Of a stretch of 6,684 bases of DNA, positions 1 to 5,469 are shown piece by piece (positions within the stretch are counted from its first letter, which is position 1; the number at the start of each line of letters is the position of its first letter). The notes below the pieces were generated by a model, which was not told the DNA's origin, did no database searches, and worked only from the letters and a program-made list of their open reading frames with translations. The stretch is taken from NCBI GenBank assembly GCA_031280065.1, contig JAITHH010000159.1:1-6684 (forward strand), in the 5' to 3' direction. Made by a program: the position numbers and the translations under genes. Source of the DNA: Treponema sp. GTDB taxonomy: Bacteria; Spirochaetota; Spirochaetia; Treponematales; Breznakiellaceae.

Positions 1-786
1 CTACGCCGCTTCTGTGCTTTCCCTCTTGAACAAACGGTAGAGTACGAGGAGAAGCTTGTAGTAAAAATAGGGGAAGATCCTGAACAGGCGCAGGGGCTTT
101 TGGAAACAGAAACCGATCCATTCCAGGCCCCGGTCAAAAATGGCGTCCGGGGGGCGCTGTTTTTTTTCGGCGAAGACTTCAAAGAGGTCGCTGCACCAGA
201 GCCGGAGGCCCCGGGAAAGGCGGCGGTGGTTCCGGGCTATCCAGAATTCTTCGCCCCGGATTCCCTTGCCTACCAGGAGCAGGGAGGGGGCGGCTTTACG
301 GATCGCTTCGAGGATGGCCGCTTCGTCCTGTTTTTTGAAGCCGCCGATGTAGCGGCCCACGATTCGCAGGTGGGGAAAGGTCTGGCGGACGTTTTTTTCG
401 GCCCTCTGGAGGACCCGGCTTTTGGCGCCCAGGAGGTAGGCGGAAAATTCCCGGGTTTCCAGGGCGGTGAGCAGCCGGATCACAAAGTCAAAGGGCATAT
501 AACGCGCGGGGGTTTTGCCGGTGAGGAACCGGGCGCCCCCCACGAGGCTTTTGGAGATGGGGATCACCAGGGCGGCCCGCTCGATGAAGGCGCGGTACTC
601 ACTGTTCCGCCGGGCCCGCAGGAGGTCCCAGAGGGAGAGGAGGACGATGTTCCGGCCTTCCCCGTGGATTTCCACGGAATTGAGGGCATCGTAGACCGCA
701 TCGGCCAGACGCTCCGGGGGCACGATGTCCAGGGGAACCTTTAAGAGGACGATCCGTTCTCGCGGGGCGGGACATTCAAGATCCAC
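1..786 (-). CDS. WecG/TagA/CpsF-family glycosyltransferase, divergent
   Basis: 261 aa, complete. Enzymes of this family transfer N-acetylmannosamine-type sugars onto lipid-linked carriers at the inner face of the membrane. The fold is recognisable throughout: LLGAKSRVLQRAE (118-130), the P-HLRIVGRYIGGF stretch (138-150), LLLVGKGIRGEEFWIARN (169-186) and GLEWIGFCFQKPLRLFRI (220-237), which matches the family's GLEW-x3-QEP-RL-R signature. The tail (236-255) is hydrophobic and basic, fitting membrane association. Unusually, the family's conserved PDG motif is replaced by PIS (76-78) and the PKQE motif by IRGEE, so activity or substrate may differ. The start is GTG at 786, preceded by GGAG 8 nt upstream. 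It overlaps the end of rsmE by 46 bp, and the conserved N-terminal strand (residues 12-22) leaves no later start. It is probably the last or a middle gene of the protease-rsmE operon. The acceptor is unknown. Confidence 0.85.
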   Translation of the reverse strand: MDLECPAPRERIVLLKVPLDIVPPERLADAVYDALNSVEIHGEGRNIVLLSLWDLLRARRNSEYRAFIERAALVIPISKSLVGGARFLTGKTPARYMPFDFVIRLLTALETREFSAYLLGAKSRVLQRAEKNVRQTFPHLRIVGRYIGGFKKQDEAAILEAIRKAAPSLLLVGKGIRGEEFWIARNHRRLSRGLRLWCSDLFEVFAEKKQRPPDAIFDRGLEWIGFCFQKPLRLFRIFPYFYYKLLLVLYRLFKRESTEAA

Positions 787-1631
787 GATGCACTCTCCAA
801 AAGTATGATCCGCAGGGCCGCCATGCCGTAGAGGGCGGCGGTCTCAACCCGTAAAATGCTGTGCCCCATCACCAGGGGTTTGAACCCCGCGGCCAGGAAA
901 CGGCCGGCCTCGGCGGGGGAAAATCCGCCCTCCGGCCCGACCGCCAGAGCGGCGAAAGGGGGCACAGGATCAAGATAGCGGTGAAAACTTCCCTCCGCAA
1001 GGGGGGTCTGGTGGAGGAGGATCCCCGCCGCGCCGGGGTACTTTTCCCTGAGGGCCTCCCAGTAGTCCAGGAGGGCGCCGAAGGACAGGGGGGGCCGGAT
1101 CACCGTGGGCACCGCAGAGCCGCTCTGCTGCCGGGCCTCCCGGATGATCCGCTGCCAGCGGGCCAGCCGCCGGTCCCCGCCGCCGCCTTCCCGGAGCCGG
1201 GGGGCGGAATACTCCGCCTGGAAGGGGACGATCTCCGAAACCGCCCCCTCGGCGGCCTGCCGGACCACCAGGTCCAGCTTCGCCCCCTTGGGCAGGGCCT
1301 GAAAAAGGGCGAGGGGCGGAAGCCCCTCGGGGGCGGCGTTCCCGCCGGACCCCGCCGCCGCCCCGCCCGCGTCCGCCGCCGCCCCGCCCGCACCCACCGG
1401 TCCCGCGTCCGCCGCCGCCGCCGGGGGGCCTTCGGGCAGGACCTCCCCGGTGAGGCGGTCCCCCTCCAGGGACTGGACCAGCACCCGCGCCGCTTCCCCG
1501 CCGGGGAGGAGCGCCGGGAACACCGCCCCGGGCCGGAGCCGCCGCACCCGGACCAGGTAGTGGAAGTCCCCGCCGGAGAGGCGGACAATGCCCTCCCGGT
1601 CCGGCGGCTGGGGCAGGAGAAACCGCTTCAT
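741..1631 (-). CDS. rsmE: 16S rRNA (uracil1498-N3)-methyltransferase RsmE
   Basis: 296 aa. RsmE is a SPOUT-class methyltransferase that methylates N3 of U1498 in 16S rRNA of the 30S subunit, using S-adenosylmethionine. An N-terminal PUA-like RNA-binding region (about 1-65) is followed by the SPOUT domain. Visible family motifs are EGAVSEIVPF (128-137), EARQQSGSAVP (165-175), LAVGPEGGFSPAEA (229-242) and GHSILRVETAALYGMAALRI (256-275); the last two form the trefoil-knot SAM site. The protein is longer than the usual roughly 240-250 aa because of an Ala/Gly-rich insert at about 69-101, encoded by internally repetitive DNA, and a short C-terminal extension. The ATG at 1629-1631 follows GGTGAGG and lies 18 bp after the upstream protease stop, so the two are probably co-transcribed. 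The 3' end overlaps the next gene. Confidence 0.93.
   Translation of the reverse strand: MKRFLLPQPPDREGIVRLSGGDFHYLVRVRRLRPGAVFPALLPGGEAARVLVQSLEGDRLTGEVLPEGPPAAAADAGPVGAGGAAADAGGAAAGSGGNAAPEGLPPLALFQALPKGAKLDLVVRQAAEGAVSEIVPFQAEYSAPRLREGGGGDRRLARWQRIIREARQQSGSAVPTVIRPPLSFGALLDYWEALREKYPGAAGILLHQTPLAEGSFHRYLDPVPPFAALAVGPEGGFSPAEAGRFLAAGFKPLVMGHSILRVETAALYGMAALRIILLESASWILNVPPRENGSSS
1354..1419. repeat. GC-rich tandem repeats inside rsmE
   Basis: A 17-bp unit (GCCGCCGCCCCGCCCGC) occurs at 1354-1370 and again at 1375-1391, a 21-bp period. An overlapping 18-bp unit occurs at 1366-1383 and 1402-1419, 36 bp apart. Both periods are multiples of three, so expansions keep the frame. They encode the Ala/Gly-rich linker with two AAADAG segments between the PUA-like and SPOUT domains of RsmE. 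This looks like replication-slippage expansion. Confidence 0.8.
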
Positions 1632-1649
1632 GGCCTCACCGGCGCTTCC

Positions 1650-3182
1650 CTAGGAAGCCTGGGCCGCGTCTTCCTCCGCCGCCTCTTCCTGGAGGACCTT
1701 GAGGGTCTTGGTGGTCTGGATCAGGCGGCCGTAGTTCCCGCCGCGGATGATGTCCACCGCCTCCTGGAGCTGAACATCGTATTCCAGGTCGTAGACCGGG
1801 GCGAGGGTGGCGCGGTTCTGTTCGTTGCGGACCAGCCGCTTGAGCAGGGCGGTGTCGAGTTTGTACTCCGCCGCCAGTTCCCGGACGAACCGGTCCACCT
1901 GGGCGTTATCCGCCCGGGGATGTTCCCGGACAAAGGCGGGGATCCGGTCCGCCGCGATGAGGCCGTTGAGTTTTTCCGAATCCGCCGCGGTGAACTCGGG
2001 GAATTTAACCTCCCGGTCCGGGGGGATGCCGATCTTGTCGATGTTTACATCGCTGGGGGTGTAGTACCGGGCGGTGGTGATCTTGAACCCCGATTTGTTT
2101 TCGTCCAGGGGGTAGACCTGCTGGACCGAACCCTTGCCGTAGGACTTTTCCCCCACCAGGTAGGCCCGGCCCCGATCTTTCAGGGCCCCCGCCACGATCT
2201 CCGAAGCCGAGGCGGAACCCCGGTTGATAAGCACGATAACCGGGATCTCCGCCGGGACCTGGGCGGAGCGCCGGGCATTGAACACCGCGTTCTCCGCGGG
2301 GAGCCGGGACTTGGTACTCACCACCACCCCCCCGTCGAGGAAGAGATCGCTCACCCCCACCGCGGCGTTGAGGAGCCCCCCGTAGTTGTTCCGCAGGTCC
2401 AGGACGAGCCCCCGGTAGCCCGCGGTTCCGAACTCCCGGATCGCCTCCCAGGCGCGGTCCACGGTCATGGGGGTGAAGGTGAGGAGCTTGAGGTAACCGA
2501 TGTCCCCAATCATGGCGTACTTGGTGGTGGGCACCTCGATGATGGCCCGGATCAGGGTAACGGTGAACTCCAGCTTTTCCCCCCGGCGGATCACCAGCTT
2601 GAGTTCCACCCCCGGTTCCCCCCGGAGCCGGGACAGCACTTCGTCCAGGGTCAGGGTGTCCGTGGGCTCCCCGTTGATGGAGGTGATCAGGTCCCCGGGG
2701 TTGATCCCCGCCCGCCAGCCCGGGGTGTCTTCGATGGGCGAGGCGACCTCCACGTAGGGGGGCAGCCCGTCGTGCCGTTCAGGTTTGGAGATGTAGAGCC
2801 CCACCCCGCCGAAGGTCCCCGAAGTGGTCTCGTTCAGGCTTGCCATCTCCGATTCCGGCAGAAACGCCGAGTAGGGGTCCCCCAGGGCGTTCATCATCCC
2901 CGACATGGCCCCCTCGTAGAGCGCCTTGGCGTCCACCTCCTCCACGTAGTGCCGCTGGACAAAATCAAAGACCCGCTGGATTATGGAAACATAATACCGG
3001 GAATCCCGGGGCAGTTCCCGGACCTGGACCGTCCCCGGCACGCCCTCCTGTTCCCGGCCCTGGGCCTCCAGCCGGGGGGCCGAGGCAAAGATCAGGGCGG
3101 CACAGAGAACCGCGGTGGAGAAAATCCAAACCAGGGGAAGGGAAAAGGCCCCGCCCCGGAAGAACGTTTTTCTTTCATTCAT
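1650..3182 (-). CDS. S41-family C-terminal processing protease with PDZ domain
   Basis: 510 aa from the chosen start. This is a CtpA/CtpB/Prc-type serine protease that cleaves proteins near their C-terminus outside the cytoplasmic membrane. A signal or anchor helix lies at about 10-36. Next come the N-terminal helical region with NALGDPYSAFL (98-108), a PDZ substrate-binding domain (about 116-209, with the GGVGLYI loop and INPGDLITSINGE), and the S41 catalytic core. The catalytic dyad fits Ser325 in NRGSASASEI and Lys350 in GEKSYGKGSVQ; the 25-residue gap equals that of E. coli Prc (Ser452/Lys477). The ATG at 3180-3182 is preferred because GAGGTGG lies 6 nt upstream. An in-frame ATG at 3198-3200 would add six residues and sits only 5 nt after a perfect -10 box. 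It is the first gene of the likely protease-rsmE-glycosyltransferase operon. It ends in an acidic, Ala-rich tail. Confidence 0.95.
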   Translation of the reverse strand: MNERKTFFRGGAFSLPLVWIFSTAVLCAALIFASAPRLEAQGREQEGVPGTVQVRELPRDSRYYVSIIQRVFDFVQRHYVEEVDAKALYEGAMSGMMNALGDPYSAFLPESEMASLNETTSGTFGGVGLYISKPERHDGLPPYVEVASPIEDTPGWRAGINPGDLITSINGEPTDTLTLDEVLSRLRGEPGVELKLVIRRGEKLEFTVTLIRAIIEVPTTKYAMIGDIGYLKLLTFTPMTVDRAWEAIREFGTAGYRGLVLDLRNNYGGLLNAAVGVSDLFLDGGVVVSTKSRLPAENAVFNARRSAQVPAEIPVIVLINRGSASASEIVAGALKDRGRAYLVGEKSYGKGSVQQVYPLDENKSGFKITTARYYTPSDVNIDKIGIPPDREVKFPEFTAADSEKLNGLIAADRIPAFVREHPRADNAQVDRFVRELAAEYKLDTALLKRLVRNEQNRATLAPVYDLEYDVQLQEAVDIIRGGNYGRLIQTTKTLKVLQEEAAEEDAAQAS

Positions 3183-3205
3183 ATTATACCACCTCGTCAT
3201 TTTAG

Positions 3206-3211
3206 ATTATA
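3206..3211 (-). promoter_or_regulatory. Putative -10 box for the protease operon
   Basis: Minus strand reads TATAAT here, a perfect -10 hexamer, between the PilZ terminator and the protease gene. No good -35 hexamer is seen 16-18 nt upstream (best TTTGCT). Transcription would begin near 3199, giving a leader of about 17 nt before the Shine-Dalgarno-led ATG at 3182. A second TATAAT (3183-3188) directly before that ATG has no usable -35 and overlaps the translation-initiation spacer. Confidence 0.45.
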
Positions 3212-3225
3212 TTCCCGCCGGGGGC

Positions 3226-3252
3226 AAAAGCAAAACTCCGGCGGCGCGCCGG
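3226..3252 (-). terminator. Intrinsic terminator after the PilZ gene
   Basis: Minus strand: CCGGCG-CGC-CGCCGG forms a 6-bp all-GC stem with a 3-nt loop (3238-3252), followed by the T-rich stretch AGTTTTGCTTTT (3226-3237). It starts 15 nt after the PilZ stop codon and precedes the protease -10 box, so it separates the two transcripts. Confidence 0.55.
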
Positions 3253-3266
3253 GCGAAACGCCCCGC

Positions 3267-4034
3267 TTAGACCTTGAGCTGTTCAATATAGCGCTGGAGA
3301 CTCTGTTTGATGTAATGATGGAGGACCACCTTGTGATCCTGGAGCATTTTGGGGTCAAAAAGGAGGATATAGATGTCCTTGTCGTCCCGGCGGTTCCCCA
3401 TAAGCACCGCGTTCGCCATGATCAGGGACCCGTGGAGCTTGAGCTGGACATTCCTGAGCAGGGAATTGGGGGGGAACTGGGAAAAATTCCCGATCTTCGC
3501 GGCAAAACCCGCGGAACTGATGTCCAGGAGCTTGCCGTAGAAGGTCTCCCCCTCGGGATCCTTGTAATTCATCGTTGCCTGGGCATCGTCATCGCAAAAA
3601 GCCCGGATAAACTTCCGCCGCCCCTTGGCCTCAATCGCCTGCAAAGCGTCCAGGATGATCTTGGTACTCTCCTTGACCCCCAGCTTCAGTTGGATATAGC
3701 CGCAGGGCAGGGCCATTTCTATCAGGTACTTCTGCATCAGCCCCTGGTCGTTGTTGTAGGACAGGATCCCCAACTGGCTTTCCCGGGTTTTGGGGTTCCC
3801 CTGAAGTTCCCGGATGTAGACCTCCCACTCCGCTTCCGAAAGCCGTTCATCGATGTTGATAAACATGATGGACCCCGGAAACCGCTCCAAAAGCCGCCGC
3901 GCCCGCTCGTGATCCCGCAGGGGGTAGGTTTCGTAGCCGTTCATGATAAGCTCGTCCAGCACCTCGTCTTTTATCACGCTGTGGGGGTACAGGAGGAAGG
4001 TCTTCTTGCCGGAAATATCGCCCTGGGCTTCCAT
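3267..4034 (-). CDS. PilZ-domain c-di-GMP receptor-type protein
   Basis: 255 aa, cytoplasmic, with no signal or membrane segment. The C-terminal half carries the PilZ signature: R140-KFI-R144 (RxxxR) and D171-IS-SA-G176 ([D/N]xSxxG). These are the residues that hold cyclic di-GMP in the family, and all are present. The N-terminal part (about 10-125; FLLYPHSVIKDEVLDELI, then SIMFINID and GILSYNN) has the alternating strand-helix pattern of a CheY-like receiver fold, but I see no confident phospho-acceptor site. Likely role: turning c-di-GMP level into a motility or surface output; the target is unknown. The ATG at 4032-4034 has no Shine-Dalgarno and lies 10 nt after a -10 box, so the mRNA leader is almost absent. 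No in-frame ATG, GTG or TTG follows before residue 20. The gene is probably monocistronic, with a terminator after it. Confidence 0.88.
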   Translation of the reverse strand: MEAQGDISGKKTFLLYPHSVIKDEVLDELIMNGYETYPLRDHERARRLLERFPGSIMFINIDERLSEAEWEVYIRELQGNPKTRESQLGILSYNNDQGLMQKYLIEMALPCGYIQLKLGVKESTKIILDALQAIEAKGRRKFIRAFCDDDAQATMNYKDPEGETFYGKLLDISSAGFAAKIGNFSQFPPNSLLRNVQLKLHGSLIMANAVLMGNRRDDKDIYILLFDPKMLQDHKVVLHHYIKQSLQRYIEQLKV

Positions 4035-4044
4035 GACGCTGTCT

Positions 4045-4073
4045 ATAGTAGCCTATCCCCGGTTTTTGGTCAA
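4045..4073 (-). promoter_or_regulatory. Sigma70-type promoter of the PilZ gene
   Basis: Minus strand: TTGACC (4068-4073), a 17-nt spacer, then TACTAT (4045-4050). The -10 box keeps the key T1, A2 and T6. Transcription would start near 4038, leaving about 3-5 nt before the ATG and no room for a ribosome binding site. Confidence 0.55.
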
Positions 4074-4120
4074 TTACGTTACGGAGAGGGAACACAGAAG
4101 CCGCGCAGCCGGAAATCCCC

Positions 4121-4135
4121 CGGACCTGCGGTCCG
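4121..4135. other. Hairpin in the PilZ upstream region
   Basis: CGGACC-TGC-GGTCCG, a perfect 6-bp stem with a 3-nt loop, with no T-run on either strand. It lies in the 207-bp gap between the PilZ gene and the Cys-repeat gene, upstream of the PilZ promoter. Function unknown. Confidence 0.3.
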
Positions 4136-4161
4136 CCGCCGGGAGCGCCCCGGGGTTGTTG

Positions 4162-4185
4162 ATTGAAACCCTGTTACAAACAGGG
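4162..4185 (-). terminator. Possible terminator after the Cys-repeat gene
   Basis: Minus strand: CCCTGTT-TGT-AACAGGG (4169-4185), a perfect 7-bp stem with a 3-nt loop, followed by TTTCAAT. The T-run is short, so this is a weak intrinsic terminator candidate. It lies 56 nt after the stop codon. A second, GC-only hairpin (GCCGCG...CGCGGC, 4211-4231) sits between. Confidence 0.4.
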
Positions 4186-4238
4186 AAGCCCAAAACGATA
4201 TAGCGGGGAAGCCGCGCGCCCGCTTCGCGGCAGCCCGC

Positions 4239-4472
4239 CCCCTACAGCGGGTCGTGGTATTTGCGCGGGCTTTTGTTGCAGGGGCTTACCACCAACTGCT
4301 TGAAACTGCGGGACTCGAAGCCGCGGGATTTGCAGGTGTAGGAGGCTTTTTCCGCGCCCTCGTAGGCGTAGTGGTATTTGGTGGGACTGCGGGAGCAGCC
4401 GGTTGTTACCAGTTGCGTGAAGTTTGACGACTCGGTGGCGCAGAATTGGCAGACGTAGAAACGGCGGGCGGC
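4239..4472. repeat. Long direct repeat, copy 1
   Basis: Matches 6451-6684 at a constant offset of 2212 bp without gaps. I count 20 mismatches over the 231 coding positions, about 91% identity. The first 48 bp (4239-4286) and a later 53-bp stretch are identical. The repeat begins just past the stop codons and covers the last two repeats of the encoded Cys/His protein; copy 2 continues beyond the window. Confidence 0.95.
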
Positions 4473-4640
4473 GCTCTGGTAGGGTTCGTGCTTGCCGGTG
4501 GGACTGCGCGAACAGGCGCTGGTAATCATCTGCCGCAGGTTGGTGTAGCTGGACGTGCCGCACCATTTGCAGTAGAGCGCCTCCGCGGCAAAGGCGGCGC
4601 CGGCGCAAAAAATCGTTAGGGTAACAAATATACGTTTCAT
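4242..4640 (-). CDS. Secreted three-repeat Cys/His (zinc-finger-like) protein
   Basis: 132 aa. A signal peptide (MKRIFVTLTIFCAGAAFA, cleavage probably AFA|AEA) is followed by three repeats of about 39 residues. Repeat 1 has C24-KW-C27, C43 and H51; repeat 2 has C64-QF-C67, C82 and H90; repeat 3 has C103, C121 and H129. The pattern is C-x2-C-x14/15-C-x7-H, with conserved CSRSP-x2-KYH and YEGAEK linkers. It could bind zinc or, being exported, form disulfides. Repeat 3 has lost its second Cys (CKSR, residue 106), while the paralogue at the window end keeps CKYC. The ATG at 4638-4640 has AAAGGAG 5 nt upstream; an upstream in-frame ATG would only add a Cys-rich, non-signal extension and is not preferred. 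I recall similar repeats as uncharacterised proteins in gut spirochaetes, but the function is unknown. Confidence 0.85.
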   Translation of the reverse strand: MKRIFVTLTIFCAGAAFAAEALYCKWCGTSSYTNLRQMITSACSRSPTGKHEPYQSAARRFYVCQFCATESSNFTQLVTTGCSRSPTKYHYAYEGAEKASYTCKSRGFESRSFKQLVVSPCNKSPRKYHDPL

Positions 4641-4652
4641 AAAAACTCCTTT

Positions 4653-4679
4653 GTGTGCCAAGCACATAGTGCAGCACAC
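4653..4679 (-). promoter_or_regulatory. Leader hairpin next to the ribosome binding site
   Basis: Minus strand: outer arms GTGTGC and GCACAC (6 bp) enclose inner arms GCAC and GTGC (4 bp) around a TAT loop, with small bulges (T and TTG). The hairpin ends exactly where the AAAGGAG ribosome binding site (4646-4652) of the Cys-repeat gene begins. It could modulate initiation if the transcript starts upstream of it; the promoter was not identified. Confidence 0.4.
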
Positions 4680-4711
4680 GGTGCGGCATTTGCTTTGTGG
4701 ACAAAGACGGC
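4674..4711 (-). repeat. 38-bp upstream element, copy 1
   Basis: Aligns ungapped with 6385-6422: 11 of 12 bases at one end (GCACACGGTGCG on plus), 10 of 11 at the other (ACAAAGACGGC), weak in the middle, 28 of 38 overall. It lies 33 nt upstream of the Cys-repeat start codon and 37 nt upstream of the chimeric gene start, in the same orientation. Both copies contain TTTGTCC on the minus strand, a possible -35. Copy 1 also holds the 14-bp palindrome CTTTGTGGACAAAG (4693-4706). Confidence 0.4.
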
Positions 4712-4773
4712 AGCCGCGCTGTGCCGTGTATCGTGCTGACACCCGCCGTTGTGTTTCCGCGGTATCGCGCTGC

Positions 4774-4802
4774 TTGTCCTCGCGGCGGATTTATGGTAGA
4801 AT
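4774..4802 (+). promoter_or_regulatory. Extended -10 promoter of vapBC, probably leaderless
   Basis: TTGTCC (4774-4779), a 17-nt spacer ending in TATGG, then TAGAAT (4797-4802), a five-of-six -10 match with an extended TG element. The antitoxin ATG begins 6 nt after the -10 box, so transcription should start at or next to the A of ATG. No Shine-Dalgarno precedes the ATG. An inverted repeat CCGCG (4757-4761) / CGCGG (4781-4785) flanks the -35 and could be an autoregulatory operator. The core TTTATGGTAGAATGA (4790-4804) recurs at 6352-6366 on the minus strand. Confidence 0.6.
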
Positions 4803-4808
4803 GAACGC

Positions 4809-5021
4809 ATGACGGTAACACTTGAAGTCGCAAACCCGGCTGTTCTCGCGCTTTTGCGGGATATGGAATGTCTTGACCTTGTACAGGTGAAAGACAGGCG
4901 GGACGAGAGCGCCGCTGCGCCGCCGTTGCAAGAGCGGGTTTTCGGCTGTGCGCGGGGCAAGTTCCGCATGGCGGCGGATTTTGACGAGCCGCTGGAAGAC
5001 TTTGCGGAATACGGTAAATGA
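4809..5021 (+). CDS. VapB-type antitoxin of a PIN toxin pair
   Basis: 70 aa. The C-terminal segment GKFRMAADFDEPLEDFAEY (about 50-68) matches the toxin-binding tail typical of small antitoxins paired with PIN toxins (DFDEPLEDF motif). The N-terminal half (MTVTLEVANPAVLALLRDM...) probably dimerises or binds the operator, but no DNA-binding fold is obvious. The gene overlaps the toxin by the 4-bp ATGA, so the pair is translationally coupled. The ATG at 4809 lies 6 nt after the -10 box and has no ribosome binding site, which predicts a leaderless mRNA. The expected role is to bind and inhibit the downstream RNase and to repress its own operon. Antitoxin identity rests on the tail and the gene pairing. 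Confidence 0.82.
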   Translation: MTVTLEVANPAVLALLRDMECLDLVQVKDRRDESAAAPPLQERVFGCARGKFRMAADFDEPLEDFAEYGK

Positions 5022-5422
5022 AGGGCTATCTCCTGGACACGCACGCCGCCATTTGGTTTTTCAACGGCAGCAGCGAACTTTCGTCCGCCGCCGGACGAAT
5101 TATCCGCGACCTCTCCAACCCCGTCTATTTGAGCATAGCCTCCGTGTGGGAACTGGCTATCAAGATAAGCGCGGGAAAGCTGGACTTTGCGGGCGACGAA
5201 GCCGCTTTTAAGAAGGCGCGGGGCTTTGTGCGCCTGGCCGAGGCAAACCAGATTGCCGTGCTTCCCATTGAGACCGCCCACCTTGATGCCCTTGAAGGGC
5301 TGCCGTGGATTCATCGAGACCCGTTTGACCGCCTGCTTATCGCAGCCGCACGTGCCGAAAATATGACGCTGGTTAGCGCTGACAGGAACATTGCGCGGTA
5401 TGACGTCTCCCATATCTGGTAG
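5018..5422 (+). CDS. vapC: VapC-type PIN-domain ribonuclease toxin
   Basis: 134 aa, the usual toxin length. PIN toxins are Mg2+-dependent RNases that cut tRNA or rRNA when their antitoxin is degraded. All expected acidic residues are present: D7 in LLDTHAAIW, E45 in SVWELAIK, D104 in HRDPFDRLLIAAA, and D122 in SADRNIARYDV, so the enzyme appears intact. The sequence is of the HxDPFDRLL subgroup found beside DFDEPLEDF-type antitoxins. The ATG overlaps the antitoxin stop (ATGA) and no strong ribosome binding site precedes it, so translation depends on the antitoxin reading through, which keeps antitoxin in excess. A strong hairpin follows the stop codon at once. Confidence 0.93.
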   Translation: MKGYLLDTHAAIWFFNGSSELSSAAGRIIRDLSNPVYLSIASVWELAIKISAGKLDFAGDEAAFKKARGFVRLAEANQIAVLPIETAHLDALEGLPWIHRDPFDRLLIAAARAENMTLVSADRNIARYDVSHIW

Positions 5423-5448
5423 ATTGCCCGCCGCGGGCGGACGCAATC
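5422..5448 (+). other. Strong hairpin at the vapC stop codon
   Basis: GATTGC-CCGCC-GCG-GGCGG-(AC)-GCAATC: 11 base pairs with a 2-nt bulge and a 3-nt loop, starting on the last base of the vapC stop codon. No T-run follows on either strand, so it is not a canonical intrinsic terminator. It may protect the 3' end or help Rho-dependent or weak termination. Confidence 0.4.
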
Positions 5449-5469
5449 GCGCATAGCCGTATTCGTGTT

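Noticed and set aside
100..744. A 214-codon plus-strand frame
   Set aside because: Antisense to the glycosyltransferase; composition typical of reverse-frame GC-rich translation.
861..4166. A 1101-codon open frame on the plus strand
   Set aside because: It is the antisense shadow of the GC-rich PilZ, protease and rsmE genes, has Pro/Gly/Arg/His-rich sequence with no domain, and opposes three well-supported proteins.
4211..4231. GCCGCG/CGCGGC stem as terminator of the Cys-repeat gene
   Set aside because: No T-run follows on the minus strand; the 4169-4185 hairpin fits slightly better.
4641..4742. N-terminal extension of the Cys-repeat protein rich in Cys (CRLCPQSKCRTVCC)
   Set aside because: The downstream ATG has a near-perfect ribosome binding site and begins a clear signal peptide; the extension would bury it. 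The Cys codons fall within leader palindromes.
4174..4833. Minus-strand 219-codon frame over the Cys-repeat gene
   Set aside because: Overlaps the Cys-repeat gene in another frame, low-complexity Arg/Leu/Pro content, no ribosome binding site.
4637..5446. Minus-strand 269-codon frame across the vapBC region
   Set aside because: Antisense to both vapB and vapC, which are supported by motifs and ATGA coupling.
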